From Symbiodinium natans (Eukaryota > Sar > Dinophyceae > Suessiales > Symbiodiniaceae): DNA of 64,000 bases. The position numbers and the translations under genes are program-made. The notes beneath the pieces were generated by a model. It worked only from the letters and a program-made list of their open reading frames with translations, was not told the DNA's origin and ran no database searches. Numbering within the stretch: the stretch's first letter is position 1; each line of letters starts with the position of its first letter. The stretch is taken from assembly GCA_905221605.1 (NCBI GenBank), contig CAJNDS010001158.1:189001-253000 (forward strand), given 5' to 3'. This document shows positions 12,701-20,700 of the stretch, one piece after another.

Positions 12701-14431
12701 ATCACAACCTCGATTTTTCTGGAAAACCCATCTCGGGTTGGGTGCTCGTGTAGTGCTTCGTTTCCACTCAACTTGCTGTCAGGCCAATGTTCAGGGACAC
12801 AGGGCACCTGGTAGGACCAAGCTGTTGAAGTCATCCTAAGGCCTTAGGTCAGGGTTCCCGGCGGTTGCCCGGTTGGGTTTTCCGGTTCCGGCTTGACCTT
12901 GTTGCTTGCTTGGCTGTCTCGAGTTTTGACTGTGAAATCTTGAGATACGCCGATACAGGCACGTGAGCATATGGATCAGCAGCACTTGTTGGGCCCCCGT
13001 GCCTGGAAACATGCGCTGGGCGGTTTGAGCATGTTTTGCAACTCAGCAGTTGGGGATGGAGTTTCGGGCTCAATTTCAACTTCAAGACGTTGGGCGATTA
13101 ACACAATTCGACAGTGGTGGACTGAAGGTGTGTTTGGGCATCATGTGACTGCAAGCGTGCAACTACTTCGTCCACACCCTGCGGTCTATTCCAGAATCAG
13201 AGTGGCCAGAACATACCGTGGAAGTCTAGCCACTCACATGCAGGCAGCCTGGACCTCTAGTACAAATTCCGTGGTTGATGAGAGTGCTTGTACTCGACAT
13301 ACTCGTACCTGCTTTACGGCGATTCAATAGGCCCAGTGATTCTATTTACTGAAGGTTGTACCCGCACACAGTACGAAGAAGAGGAAGAACAGCGGACCAT
13401 TGAGTGAAGGTTGTACCCGTACACAGTACGAAGAAGAGGAAGAACAGCGTTAATTAGACAGAGGGTTCATATACCCTAATAAGGATTATAGTAGTACAGG
13501 GCATTTTATTTTGGTTCTCAAGGTAGTCCCTAAACCCTAAACCCTAAACCCTAAACCCTAAACCCTAAACCCTAAACCCTAAACCCTAAACCCTAAACGC
13601 ATCTGAAGCTCCGGGCAGTTCTGGCAGGCGCCACGGTGGTAGCGCCAGCGGCGGGCGACGTGGCGCAGGAGCTCGGCCTGGCTGTCGCACAGAGGCAAGC
13701 ACCTGCAAGCCTATGGCGGCTTCCGAGATGTTTTTGTACCTTCTAGGGTTTAGGGTTTAGGGTTTAGGGTTTAGGGTTGTTTGTTATAAGGGACTCCTAC
13801 TCGTGAAGCCCGACAAGCTATGATAGTTCTCGCATTCTCCGCTGGCAAGCTGCAGCAGCTCAGCAGCTTGGCAAGTGCAGCACCACAGCTGGCCACAGCG
13901 TCGCACACTGAGAGAGAGAGAGAGAGAGAGAGCGAGAGAAACAAAAAAAAACAATAATAACAAAAAAGAGGAGAGAGGTTTCTTAGGCACCCCCCACGCC
14001 AAGCCTGGAAGGGAGCTGCGCTGCCATGTCAGGTGCGTTTGCAGGTGGGGAGCCCAACTAGTGTGCCACGGAAAAACGGGCAACCCGGCCATCGCGAGAG
14101 CGGGGGAGAGAGGGAGAAGGAATTTGTAATGCCCGGTGGCTCAACCCTGGGGGCCCAATGAACCCTCAAAATTGGGGTTCTATTCCCTATACTACTATAA
14201 TTCCCATTGAGGTTGATGAACCATAAACCTTTTTAGGGTTCATATGGCCCCCAAGGAAGGACAACCTGGCCTTGAACTGCACCAGTAGCAACCTCTCACA
14301 TTCCGAGACCCCCAGAGTGCAAGAAGTGCACCTCGAGTAGCCGGCGGCCCAACGCAGCAGGCTCACGTTGCGTGCAATCTCCACCTGCATCCACTCCTAC
14401 CCTGCCATGAGCTGCCTGGCCTGCACTGAGG
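669..14431 (+). CDS. FAD/NAD(P) disulfide oxidoreductase, mercuric-reductase/LPD type, C-terminal part, 17 exons
   Basis: Flavoprotein of the pyridine nucleotide-disulfide oxidoreductase family, which moves electrons between NAD(P)H, FAD and a disulfide or metal substrate. The visible exons give, in order: the NAD-binding motif GGGPIGSELAQAFARLGS, the LPD-like stretch PREDD, LLVAVGRRPKG, the second FAD motif AVGDC (IYA|VGDC) followed by QFTHLAGY, the dimerisation-domain motif CTFTHPEVATVGLT, GETEGFIKIVVD, and IHSYPAMS. About 305 codons are visible; full family members have about 480-550, so the N-terminal FAD domain and the redox CxxxxC lie left of the window. All exon phases chain without conflict. 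The usual HPHPT..SE catalytic His-Glu pair of LPD is replaced by HSYPAMSC, closer to mercuric reductase-like relatives, so LPD activity is unlikely. Exons are 30-89 nt. The stop codon is uncertain (candidate at 15835-15863). Confidence 0.9.
731..794 (+). repeat. Telomeric array, G-strand
   Basis: About nine TTTAGGG units beginning 7 bp after the GC donor of exon a1. Confidence 0.98.
795..819 (+). other. Spliced-leader relict
   Basis: ATTTGGCTCAAG at 795-806 matches the 3' end of the dinoflagellate spliced leader (..CATTTTGGCTCAAG) with one T missing. It is followed at once by GTTTGGCTACGAG (807-819), which looks like a second, more decayed copy. Tandem relicts are known for recycled dinoflagellate cDNAs. 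Confidence 0.5.
861..1529 (+). CDS. Intronless 222-codon ORF of unknown function, probable retrocopy
   Basis: The longest open frame in the window, ATG to TAA, inside the first intron of the disulfide oxidoreductase and on the same strand. The middle (about residues 115-160) is rich in Glu, Leu and Ser with coiled-coil character, and the C-terminus is very basic (KRRRERRE). No family was recognised. It lacks introns, unlike the verified genes here. It starts 55 bp after a 12-base match to the 3' end of the dinoflagellate spliced leader (795-806), and telomeric arrays flank it on both sides. Together these suggest re-integration of a trans-spliced mRNA. Whether it is expressed cannot be seen. 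Confidence 0.5.
   Translation: MSDRMAPEKKKIMACIAYSIRLTKRANYSETVEQLWSAMYSLKIREPSSSASTHRPADLMVGSRDVRGGQIISLAQSLGIEVHDGTPSSGCDVSTQTSSILYTEDECKSIAERVTEETQAALRMVEEQLDHLQRSLSGLQRSSTESTSALEAVTSAALLAHLTEPWLALRSSTGSMQSSDDSLRTPAKPPDCALTYLKDERLAEKQAFREKRRRERRETPST
1621..1681 (+). repeat. Telomeric array, G-strand
   Basis: Perfect units, immediately downstream of the 222-codon ORF and a short A run. Confidence 0.98.
1866..1976. mobile_element. W-family MITE
   Basis: Ends TTGGGGACCAAACGAA.. and ..TTCATTTGGTCCCCAG, with an inner TATACC..ATTCTAGTA..TATAGGG core. A decayed partial copy precedes it (1703-1850). Confidence 0.75.
2087..2160 (+). repeat. Telomeric array between inverted 9-mers
   Basis: GGCGCTGTC (2071-2079) and GACAGCGCC (2168-2176) flank it as an inverted pair. 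Confidence 0.95.
2578..2627 (+). CDS. Disulfide oxidoreductase exon a2 (NAD-binding motif)
   Basis: Completes GGG and continues PIGSELAQAFARLGSK, the classic dinucleotide-binding helix start of this family. Acceptor CACAG|GC, donor GC. The intron before it carries the 222-codon ORF, inverted-repeat elements and two telomeric arrays. Confidence 0.92.
2638..2684 (-). repeat. Telomeric array, C-strand
   Basis: Six units, 10 bp after the donor of exon a2. Confidence 0.97.
3566..3613 (+). CDS. Disulfide oxidoreductase exon a3
   Basis: Reads VTLVGKMMPREDDDV, matching VTVV....LPREDPDV of relatives. The acceptor TGTGCAG|G is canonical. The 3' junction falls in a GTGCAGG repeat shared with the next acceptor. 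Keeping the frame would need an intron starting GGGCCC, so the exact junction (3612/3613) is unsettled. Confidence 0.85.
3912..4020. mobile_element. W-family MITE
   Basis: ACGAACCCTAAAATTGGGG ... TTAGGGTTCATTTGGTCCC. A second copy follows 80 bp on. Confidence 0.75.
4101..4203. mobile_element. W-family MITE
   Basis: TTGGGGACCGTATGAACC ... TTCATTTGGTCCCCAG, opposite internal orientation to its neighbour at 3912. Confidence 0.75.
4268..4298 (+). CDS. Disulfide oxidoreductase exon a4
   Basis: A 31-nt exon reading (Q)RRVMSQVFEK, placed between PREDDDV and DGLVVVEG. Acceptor TGCAG|G, donor GA (GATGCG). It lies just beyond a W-family inverted-repeat element. Confidence 0.8.
4332..4430. mobile_element. 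T-family MITE, TAAA duplication
   Basis: CTTTGTCATAGTTGGG ... CCATGAACTAG imperfect inverted ends, with TAAA on both sides (4328-4331, 4431-4434). Confidence 0.75.
4814..4902 (+). CDS. Disulfide oxidoreductase exon a5
   Basis: Reads DGLVVVEGRAESVEP... and ends ..TVTDEQ plus AA. It corresponds to the GV.v..g.rV..ve region between the two NAD-domain halves. Acceptor TTGGAG|GA, donor GA (GAGGAG). Confidence 0.88.
5073..5206 (-). repeat. Longest telomeric array, C-strand
   Basis: Nineteen units; the first few are CCTAAAT variants. Preceded by a poly-C run. Confidence 0.98.
5326..5492. mobile_element. W-family MITE, internally duplicated
   Basis: The CCCTAAAATTGGGGTCATA arm occurs twice before a single right arm. 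Confidence 0.7.
5712..5797. mobile_element. H-family MITE (8-bp target duplication)
   Basis: Ends TTGGGACATTCCCCCT and GGCGGAACATCCCAG; flanked by GGTAAACT and GGCAAACT (7/8). Confidence 0.75.
6245..6428. mobile_element. W-family MITE with telomeric insertion
   Basis: CCCTAAA units (6363-6404) lie between GGTCTATGAC and CCCCAATTTT, where other copies read straight through. Confidence 0.72.
6453..6496 (+). CDS. Disulfide oxidoreductase exon a6
   Basis: Reads PCAGLLVAVGRRPK, the conserved LLVA.GRrPn motif at the NAD/FAD interface. Acceptor GCCCAG|G, donor GC (GCCGCC). A telomeric array starts about 10 bp after the donor. Confidence 0.92.
6506..6545 (+). repeat. Telomeric array, G-strand
   Basis: Begins 10 bp after the donor of exon a6 and ends just before an H-family element. 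Confidence 0.97.
6558..6672. mobile_element. H-family MITE, perfect 8-bp duplication
   Basis: Ends TTGGGATGTTCCCC / GGGGAACATCCCAA; CTGACCGG on both sides (6550-6557, 6673-6680). Eight-bp duplications fit the hAT superfamily. Confidence 0.85.
7072..7101 (+). CDS. Disulfide oxidoreductase exon a7 (30 nt)
   Basis: Thirty nucleotides reading (G)LDAMSLERA. It fills the family's n.eglgLe.aGV segment exactly between exons a6 and a8. Acceptor TGTCAG|GT, donor GC. Confidence 0.85.
7130..7238. mobile_element. P-family palindromic MITE
   Basis: Long inverted repeat CAGATCTTCCAAAACCCC + TTAATTAAGGAATATA and complement; the arms pair almost fully. Four other copies lie at about 16.8, 27.4, 27.8 and 59.8 kb. 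Confidence 0.8.
7529..7563 (+). CDS. Disulfide oxidoreductase exon a8
   Basis: Reads (G)VKCTKDGISVD, the family's GV..t..G.i.VD segment. Acceptor CTGCCAG|GT. The donor GCACCT is the same hexamer used after exon a12. Confidence 0.88.
7678..7713 (+). CDS. Disulfide oxidoreductase exon a9
   Basis: Reads AKLRTSAKHIYA, the LrTs...IyA segment just before the second FAD motif. Acceptor TTGTAG|GC, donor GC (GCCACT). Confidence 0.9.
8001..8063 (+). CDS. Disulfide oxidoreductase exon a10 (second FAD motif)
   Basis: Reads VGDCLGGLQFTHLAGYQDIGM. The GD dipeptide is the FAD ribityl-binding motif, and QFTHLAGY is typical of mercuric-reductase-like members. Acceptor GTGGAG|GT, donor probably GC (GCAGTA). 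Confidence 0.92.
8490..8558 (+). CDS. Disulfide oxidoreductase exon a11
   Basis: Reads GALAAFNAVQPVSLAGPGN then AAPV. It sits where relatives have a.rNAl plus a variable linker before the dimerisation domain. Acceptor TCGCAG|G; donor GT or GC within GTGGCTGCA, so the end is good to three bases. Confidence 0.65.
9056..9118 (+). CDS. Disulfide oxidoreductase exon a12 (dimerisation domain)
   Basis: Reads AVPRCTFTHPEVATVGLTMK then E, the FThPEvA.VGLt.eeA signature. Acceptor TTGAG|GC, donor GC (GCACCT). The exon/intron border is duplicated on the far side of the telomeric array that follows. Confidence 0.95.
9130..9232 (+). repeat. Degenerate telomeric array with 15-bp flanking duplication
   Basis: GGAGGCACCTGTTAT (9115-9129) and GGAGGCACCCGTTAT (9233-9247) bracket it; both contain the exon a12 splice border. 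Confidence 0.95.
9441..9531. repeat. Y-family dispersed repeat
   Basis: GTCGGAATAATTACTAAGTA ... CCCCAAAAACCCTATTCGAA; related copies at 17751-17847 and 42279-42370. Confidence 0.65.
9532..10085. repeat. 79-bp satellite block
   Basis: AGGCCTTTT landmarks at 9653, 9732, 9811 and 9890 give a 79-bp period (AGGCCCCTCTATTAGGCC ... ACTATACGATAGTAACCCTA). Flanking units at 9532-9650 are decayed. It grew out of the Y-family repeat beside it and is interrupted by a MITE. Confidence 0.85.
9949..10057. mobile_element. MITE nested in the satellite
   Basis: Ends GGCTGCCCAGTAGTACCC ... GGTTACTGGGCAGCC; flanked by CTATTCTA / GTATTCTA, the satellite sequence. Related ends occur at 28581-28655. Confidence 0.75.
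10100..10132 (+). CDS. Disulfide oxidoreductase exon a13
   Basis: Reads AADAYGMDKVS, the eeA...yg.d.v segment. Acceptor GACCAG|GC, donor GC (GCCAAG). It lies just past the 79-bp satellite block. Confidence 0.78.
10182..10231 (+). repeat. Telomeric array, G-strand
   Basis: Seven units ending in GTTTGGGGGGG. Confidence 0.97.
10916..11016. mobile_element. H-family MITE, perfect 8-bp duplication
   Basis: GATGTGAC at 10908-10915 and 11017-11024. The interior carries AGTCCTTAATGGGGATTATA and its inverse. Confidence 0.85.
11486..11526 (+). CDS. Disulfide oxidoreductase exon a14 (tentative)
   Basis: Reads AFSKLVPAADFVH plus CG, fitting in phase between KVS and ILRGEGETEGF. The GA donor is ordinary, but no AG precedes the exon: it follows a CCCTAAA array almost directly and starts after TTTG. 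Either the acceptor is unusual or the array disturbed it. Confidence 0.5.
11847..11968 (+). repeat. Degenerate telomeric array
   Basis: About 16 units with scattered T-to-C and A-to-G changes; one of the oldest-looking arrays. Confidence 0.93.
12235..12326 (-). repeat. Telomeric array with CCCCAAA variants after poly-C
   Basis: Twelve units; CCCCAAA variants are adjacent to each other, so they spread by local duplication. Confidence 0.95.
12347..12420 (+). CDS. Disulfide oxidoreductase exon a15
   Basis: Reads ILRGEGETEGFIKIVVDSGG then KILG, the dimerisation-domain motif getEGFiKivvd...kILG. Acceptor GAGTAG|C (one of few without G after AG), donor GC (GCCGGG). Confidence 0.94.
12459..12610. 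repeat. B-family inverted-repeat element
   Basis: TTACTAGGGAATGAGGGGAA ... TTCATTCCCTCACCACTA with AT-rich core. Related ends at 5519-5600, 18114-18238, 18410-18556 and 63144-63185. Confidence 0.65.
13352..13449. repeat. Tandem duplication, 51-bp period
   Basis: GAAGGTTGTACCCGYACACA ... GAGGAAGAACAGCG occurs twice. Confidence 0.8.
13530..13598 (-). repeat. Telomeric array, C-strand
   Basis: Nine perfect units, in the intron before exon a16. Confidence 0.97.
13628..13694 (+). CDS. Disulfide oxidoreductase exon a16
   Basis: Reads (G)ATVVAPAAGDVAQELGLAVA then Q, matching aHivGp.Agd.i.El.lAi. Acceptor TGGCAG|GC, donor GC (GCAAGC). Confidence 0.93.
14150..14256. mobile_element. W-family MITE
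   Basis: GGGGGCCCAATGAACCC ... GGTTCATATGGCCCCC arms. Confidence 0.72.
14361..14431 (+). CDS. Disulfide oxidoreductase exon a17 (catalytic C-terminus)
   Basis: Reads LTLRAISTCIHSYPAMSCLA then CTE. It aligns with the family's t...l...iHpyPt.sE, but with Tyr at the LPD catalytic-His position and Cys at the Glu position. Acceptor AGCAG|GC, donor GC. Confidence 0.88.
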
Positions 14432-14435
14432 GCAC

Positions 14436-14512
14436 CCTAAACCCGAAACCCTAAACCCGAAACCCTAACCCTAAACCCAAAACCCTGAAAAAAAACCCTA
14501 AACCCTAAACCG
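14436..14512 (-). repeat. Degenerate telomeric array
   Basis: CCCGAAA and CCCAAAA variants; begins 4 bp after the donor of exon a17. Confidence 0.93.
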
Positions 14513-14589
14513 GCAAGAGTGTGTGCCTCGCCCTAGCTTGTCCGAGCGTGCTCCGTTAAAGCGGGCAGAGACTCACACTTTGCTCCGGG

Positions 14590-14705
14590 CTGTTCTTTGT
14601 GGTGCTTTACCGTAACTTTAGATCCTTAGCCTTTTTGGGTTTATTGGGTTTCCTAACAAGGCAGCAAAAAACTAATTCATAGCTACCCTCTTAAGTGCAG
14701 CCAAG
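14590..14705. repeat. S-family dispersed repeat
   Basis: TTTGTGGTGCTTTACCGTAA ... CTTAAGTGCAGCCAAG; second copy at 32673-32776 with the same ends. No good terminal inverted repeat. Confidence 0.7.
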
Positions 14706-15834
14706 TGTTGTTCTGAACATTTTACGAAAAGCAGCTGCAGCTCCAACCCTCGAGAGAGCGTTTCGGTCTCTGTCCAGGGGTTTAGGGTTTCGGGTTTAGG
14801 GTTTAGGGCTGCGGGCTAGGGTTGTTTTTGTGGTTTTTGGAGTCTTGGATAGACGTGCAGAGGTGCACAAAGTCTCCGCCAGACTTCCAGCGCAAGCCTT
14901 CAGCGATCCCAAATGTGCAATGGCAAGGAGACCGAATAAAGAACCAGTTTGGGGTTTGGCATTCAGGCCCCGGTCTTGTCAGGTTTCAGGCTCTTGGGGT
15001 TTGGGAGGTTCGTGTTTGGCTATGTTCCTCTCACGTCAGGAGCTCACTTAGTCTGGGCCCAAAACGGGTTAAAGTGTAGTATATTGAGGTCCGTCTGTTC
15101 AGTTTGTTGGCGCGTCTGCTCGTACTGGGGTGTGAGGGGGGGGAGGGGGTGAGGGGTGGGGTTTTAGCAACCTTGCGCCAAGCATCATGCGTTCTTGACG
15201 ATTGTGGCCACTGAGGTTTTGCGCTTCAGCAGATGGCTGCGGACCATGTCTACAACAGCCTGGCCACTTGGACGGCTTACTGAAGTTTACTGTAGGGCTG
15301 GGCTTCAGCCGCAACACAGCACCCACTTCAGAAACTCAGTATGGCGGCTTGGGGCGCTCGAATCTCGGCATTCCGGTAGCGCCGTACAACTAAGCGCGCG
15401 CGATGCCGCCAAACCTCGGACACGCAGCGCTCAACAGACACCGAATCAAGCACTTTTACATGTTCTCGATTCGCTGCTCAGTTTTTTCCCATCCCCATAT
15501 GGTGATTTCCGAAAATAGGGCTACCTGAATATACCCCAAAATACGATCATCCTGGCATCCTTATTATAGGAACCCCCAAAAGGCCACACCATATAGAGAG
15601 TGACTACATCACCCTGGATTTTCAGGAGAAGAGCAGCGCGCTGTCCTGCCTCCGATGCCTTTGCGGACCCCGCCTTCATGGCAACAGTAGGCCCTCTAGC
15701 AGCGAGGAGAGTTTTTCACAGTGAGACAAGAGGCCACATGTTGAAGATGACAGCATGGCGGAGTTGCTCAACCCTCCCCCCCCCCCGCTTCTGAGCCTCT
15801 GAGCAAGGAATCCTCGTGTCGAACCGTTTCACAG

Positions 15835-15863
15835 GCCCGGCTAAGCAGCAGGAGCACTGGTAA
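15835..15863 (+). CDS. Possible last exon of the disulfide oxidoreductase
   Basis: After CACAG|GC the phase left by exon a17 gives GPAKQQEHW and a TAA stop. Supported only by phase and an AG|G acceptor; another exon downstream is possible. Confidence 0.35.
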
Positions 15864-16095
15864 TTCGAGCTGCAAAGCTTTTCTACAGGTGCCAACAGTG
15901 CAACTGTCAGTCTGGCTTGAAAACATCCGGTTTAGGGTTTAGGGTTTAGGGGCCGTTCGATGTGGCATCCGACCGAAGCCTAGTTTGAGTTGTTAGGGTC
16001 TCCGTGTCTCCGTGCTTCCAGACGACCTTAGGGCCCTTACCCAACTCCCAGCAGGGCAACTTCAGTTTAGCTTAAGTCTCTTCCACAGGTTTACG

Positions 16096-16154
16096 GCTTA
16101 TAGGGTTTAGGGTTTAGGGTTTAGGGTTTAGGGTTTAGGGTTTAGGGTTTAGGG
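16096..16154 (+). repeat. Telomeric array, G-strand
   Basis: Eight perfect units. Confidence 0.97.
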
Positions 16155-16289
16155 CTACTGCTCCCCTAGGAACACGGCCAATGACAGGTTGACCCCGGCT
16201 CGGCGCAGTGAGAGGAAGAAGATGGCAAGGGCTTGGTCGTCAATGCAGTTCACGATATCAAGTGGTTCTTATGTGCCTGAGAAAAACTG

Positions 16290-16336
16290 AGGGTTTAGGG
16301 TTTAGGGTTTAGGGTTTAGGGTTTAGGGTTTAGGGT
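16290..16336 (+). repeat. Telomeric array, G-strand
   Basis: Six perfect units. Confidence 0.97.
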
Positions 16337-16505
16337 GGTTCGTTGTGACACTGATAATTCGGGGTCCGGAGGGTCGGGGAGGGGGCGGAGCGAGGGAGTG
16401 GGACGGGGATGGGGGGGTACCCTGTGTGCAGCATTCACTTAGCTGGGCATTGCAGCCAGACTTGCAAGCAATTGCTGCAATTCGACTCATAGCCTGACTT
16501 CCTTG

Positions 16506-16615
16506 AGAACCAAATGAACCCTAAAAGGGTTTATGATTCATGTACCCGAATAAGGATTATAGTAGTACCAAGGGCATCTAGTCCCAATTATTAGGGTTCA
16601 TTTGGTTCGCAAGGT
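16506..16615. mobile_element. W-family MITE
   Basis: GAGAACCAAATGAACCC ... GGTTCATTTGGTTCGC. Confidence 0.72.
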
Positions 16616-16836
16616 TGCTTCACGGCAAGAGTCCCAGGCTGACCGTAGGCTCTACACTTTAGGGTTTAGGGTTTAGGGTTTAGGGTTTCTTAACCTTCAA
16701 CATCAGCTGTTCCCAGTGCCGCAGCTTGCCGCTTCGAACCTCCAGATATTTTCTTGGCCAAGATGGCGGGAACCTCTTAAACTCTTCAGGCATCTAGCAG
16801 CATCTGAGCGCTTCCAAACTCCAGGGCTGAGATTTC

Positions 16837-16945
16837 CCAAAGAGCCCAATACCCCTTAATTAGTGAATATATACCTTAAATCATATTAAGGATCCCTATA
16901 TAGATTAAGGTATATTCCTTAATTAAGGGGTATTGGGCTCTTTGG
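16837..16945. mobile_element. P-family relative
   Basis: Same core (CCCCTTAATTA...TAATTAAGGGG), but the outer arms read CCCAAAGAGCCCAATA instead. Confidence 0.75.
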
Positions 16946-17689
16946 GTTCATGACGCGTGAAGGATAATCTGCAAGCCTGTCAGCAGTGCCCAGCTCGAAT
17001 GAGCAAACGACAGGCGGCTGTCGGCACAAAAAGATAGCAAGGCCGAGCTCTCTGCAGCTAAACCCTAAACCCTAAACCCTAAAAAAATCAATTTAGAGTC
17101 TTGAGCCCCCAGCCCCAGATGTGAGACCGGAAGTCTTTAAGCGGGACATTTCCTTCAGATATCATGATAGGATCAGGAATCATCAGAATATGACTAGTAT
17201 TAGAACTAATATTCAGGCTTATAGACTCAACTTGGACTGCCGGGGGTGTACTGAGTTGGCTCTTCGTGGGCAACTGTCGGTCTGCAAACACATGCCCAGC
17301 TGCGGGGAACAGCTTGCTCAGCATGCGAGGGGCTTGTCAGCTCTTGTTGCCGAGTTCGGGCTGGATCTCCGGACCAGCAGGCCAGTTGATCCTCAACCGC
17401 CCGCCTCTCTCAAAGAGCTCCCCGGTGCGTGGGGTCGCTTCTGCACCGGAGCAGGTGCCTTGAAAGCACAGAGTTTGGGATTTGGGTTTCAGCAGGAGTC
17501 TGGAGGACTTTTCTGGGGTGTACTCATATGGCCTTAGTTTAGGAATCCCTAGGGGTGTTGTGTAGCCAGGTTGTCAAACCGCGAAGCTGAATCCGCATCT
17601 TTGTGTCCCATAGGCCTAAACCCTAAACCCTAAACCCCAAGCTTCCGAACTTCCTGAATATGAAAAGCAGAGAGCCGCCGCCGGCAGGG

Positions 17690-17723
17690 ATGATCCGGTT
17701 CATCCTGCTCCAGAACCGCCAGG
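17690..17723 (+). CDS. AP2S1: AP2S1 exon 1
   Basis: ATG start; reads MIRFILLQNRQ plus G, nearly invariant in eukaryotic AP2 sigma. Donor GTGAGC. No other in-frame ATG is needed. Confidence 0.96.
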
Positions 17724-20700
17724 GTGAGCCTGGCAGAGCTTACTGCAGGGGTCGGAATAATTACAAATAATATTCCCTTCTGGTCCCTTTGTAAACTATA
17801 CTATAATAACCCCCCAAAACCCTATTCTAGTGATTCAGGCCCCTGTATGACCCAGTTTGCAAGGTTCTGAATGTGACTGCCTCGTCATCAAAGAAGCCGC
17901 TTTGAGCCCTCCCTCGGTTTAAACCCAGAAATCCTCTGTTCAGGGTCCAAACTGGACTTCTTCCCTCGCACATACTACATCTTGGATTCTGCGGACTCTC
18001 TTTTCCGAGTTTGGAGCGCGCAGATTTCGAAGGGTTTTGGGTCAATCATTTTGGGGCTTCACGCAGGGCATGAACTCCAGAATACGCGAGGGGTGCGAGG
18101 CATGTTCCTATCTGTAGTAGGGAATGAGCGAATGAGGGCGCCATATACTCCCGATATATGCATATAGCATACATATATATATATATATATGTGCTATATA
18201 TACATATGTAGGGCCCTCATTCCCGAATGCCCTACCAAGAACCAGGGGGTCATATCTGCCTTGGAAAGGGAACGCAAGGGTCGCTTGGAGCGCTGTTGAG
18301 GTTGCAGGAGTGTAGGTATTTGTTTCTTTGGGGTTTCCGTGCTACAAGCACACACCGTAGACAGGCCTCACCCCTCCCATGGAAAGCCCCCAGCCTCCTT
18401 GAGATTTTGGTTCTTAGCGGGGAATGCGGGACTTAGGGCCCTATCTGATCCCTTAAAGGGTACCTATAGATATAGATGTTATAGATGTATCTATATCTAT
18501 ATATATATATATATATACATATATATGGCCCTCACTCCCTCATTCCCACTAAGAACCAGAGGGTCAGAAAGTCGGGGTGCAGAAGGCTCTTGTGGAATTC
18601 GAAACCATGTCGACCTGCCTCCAAGCTAAGGCCCAAGCATGGGCTCCAAACGCTCAAAAGCAGCCCTAAACCCTAAACCCTAAACCCTAAACTGAGGCAC
18701 ATCAAAGAAGGATGCATGTTGGTACGCCATTTCAAGCAAATCAGTCGCATGTTCAGGACAGTTTCTGATGGTTACCCAACCTTGGGTTCATTGCTTGGGT
18801 CAACTATCTTCAACTGGCATCAGTGCAGCTTTGGGAGTTCATGATCATACACCTGTCGTGGCTACAGTGTATGCGAAAATGCACATGACAATGGATTTTC
18901 ACAGGGTCAATTCACCATTGCTCAAAGGTCCTCTCCGTACTTCAGAAGGTGCTGAATTGCCTACATGGGAGTTGTTGAGGGTTGGCGTGGCTTTGTTGAG
19001 ATCTGAGGGAGGTTGCTCACATGCAGCATGGTTATGTTACTTTGTGAGGAGTCCTGACTATGCTCTCACGGAGATGTACACTGAGCTAAAGATGTTGCCC
19101 AAGGTTGATAACTTTTACGCTCAGTTGTACAATTATTGCAGGGCTCGTTCTCCTCCAGCTTTTGCTGGAGGTTATTCCTCTCTGCTCCGGACCACAGATG
19201 CCACAAGATGTAAATCCGCTCCTACACCTGAGTTGATTTTGGCTGACGCTTTGAGAGATCGCTGGATAGACATCTGGCAACCAACTTGTACATGAAGCTC
19301 TCACCATGGGGTCTCGAGAAGCTTTGAAAGAACTGGCTTCTAGGCTAGGAGAAAAACGGCCTTTGAAACCGACCATCATGAAGCTGGTGACTGAGTTCAG
19401 TTTGCCTATGGCATTCGGCATTGTAGGAGCAGAGACCAGACCAGAACCATGAGAAGCCTCACTATTCGAGGAGGGACCAAGTTGGATGAACAGATTTGTA
19501 AAGCAGAAGCTACTTATTTCGGTCTACTCCATGATATTTGTGACGTAGTCTCCAACGTGCCCGTAAGGCCCGTGACTGCATGATCAACTTTTGCTGCGCA
19601 TCATGAAGTTATGAAGAGTTTCTTGACAACTCATGAGCAAGAAGTTTCTTCTAGCCTGGAGCCTTTCCCTAGCCATCCTGTTGGGGCCATGGAGATAGTG
19701 GTAAACCCAACACAAAGATTTTGACTCTCGTCCTGATGCTGGGGCTGTACTTTTCTTGGTGGACCTTGCAAGATGTGTAGAAATGGGTCAGACCAGGGAG
19801 GGATTCACGAATTGTTGATAGGAGTGAAGTCTCAAGCGCATGTGAGCCCTGCATCTTTGATGATACCCAAATCTGACTCAGCTTCTCAGCAGATTGCCAA
19901 AATGGTACAGCTTTGACCTTACTGAAAGATACAGAGTCAGCATTTTTTGATGAGCTAGTTGATGTTCTTAGGACTAGGTCTAGACAATGGTTGTCAGGAG
20001 ATCCTGTGCATCGAGCTCAATCTGCATTCTTGGTCCGTGCTGTTCAATCTGTTATTCGATCAGGTGTGCTCTCACGAGGTGTAATCAGCACCAATCTAAA
20101 AGGCAAATTCGGCGGCGGTTTGAATCGAGTCATCAATTACATGGCAGGGGCTATGTTGCTTCAAGCTGTCGCTCATTTGGAACTTTCTGGGATCATCCAG
20201 AATGGTGATTGCTGGCTTCTACAGTTGCGATATTGCTTTGACAAGTCTTCCGTAATCGAACCTTCTACCAGTCCAGAAGAAGTTACTATGTTACTATAGA
20301 AGATCAGATTTCCATACAGCCAGATCAGCCGGCTCTATCGGGGATGCAGAAGATATGCGAAGGTGGCAGAGACAGACGTCGGTCTCTCATTCGCAAAGCT
20401 GCAGCAGGATGGTTGATGATGGCTTCCTCGTTACTCACTGTTAGGGTACAAAAATTTAGAACGCAAAGTCATGGAGGCCCTCAGAGTGGTTGATTACAGA
20501 AGAATCGGCGTATTGAGTTGCTTAAAGTACTTCTACCGGTATCTGATTATTGAGTCCGCTCCTAGCCTGGTCAATGCTATTCAAATGGCACAGATCCCTG
20601 TTCAAGACCTTTTGAGACCATTGCGTCAGATCTCCTGTACCACAGAGAAGCTCACCCCATGATCTACAGCAGGCAAAGTTCGAAGGTTTTGGCCCCGACA

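Larger units (their letters stand above)
14432..17689. other. Region between the oxidoreductase and AP2S1
   Basis: Contains an S-family repeat (14590-14705), telomeric arrays, a W-family and a P-family inverted-repeat element, and ORFs 15195-15518 and 17121-17537 (107 and 138 codons, no recognised domain). On the minus strand 16157-16250 an open frame contains DDQALAIFFLSLRRAGVNLS, which looks coding-like but has no further support. Confidence 0.4.

Noticed and set aside
18820-18870. AP endonuclease domain of a LINE (DHTPVVATV)
   Set aside because: A single short resemblance without the other endonuclease or RT motifs in the following 4 kb.
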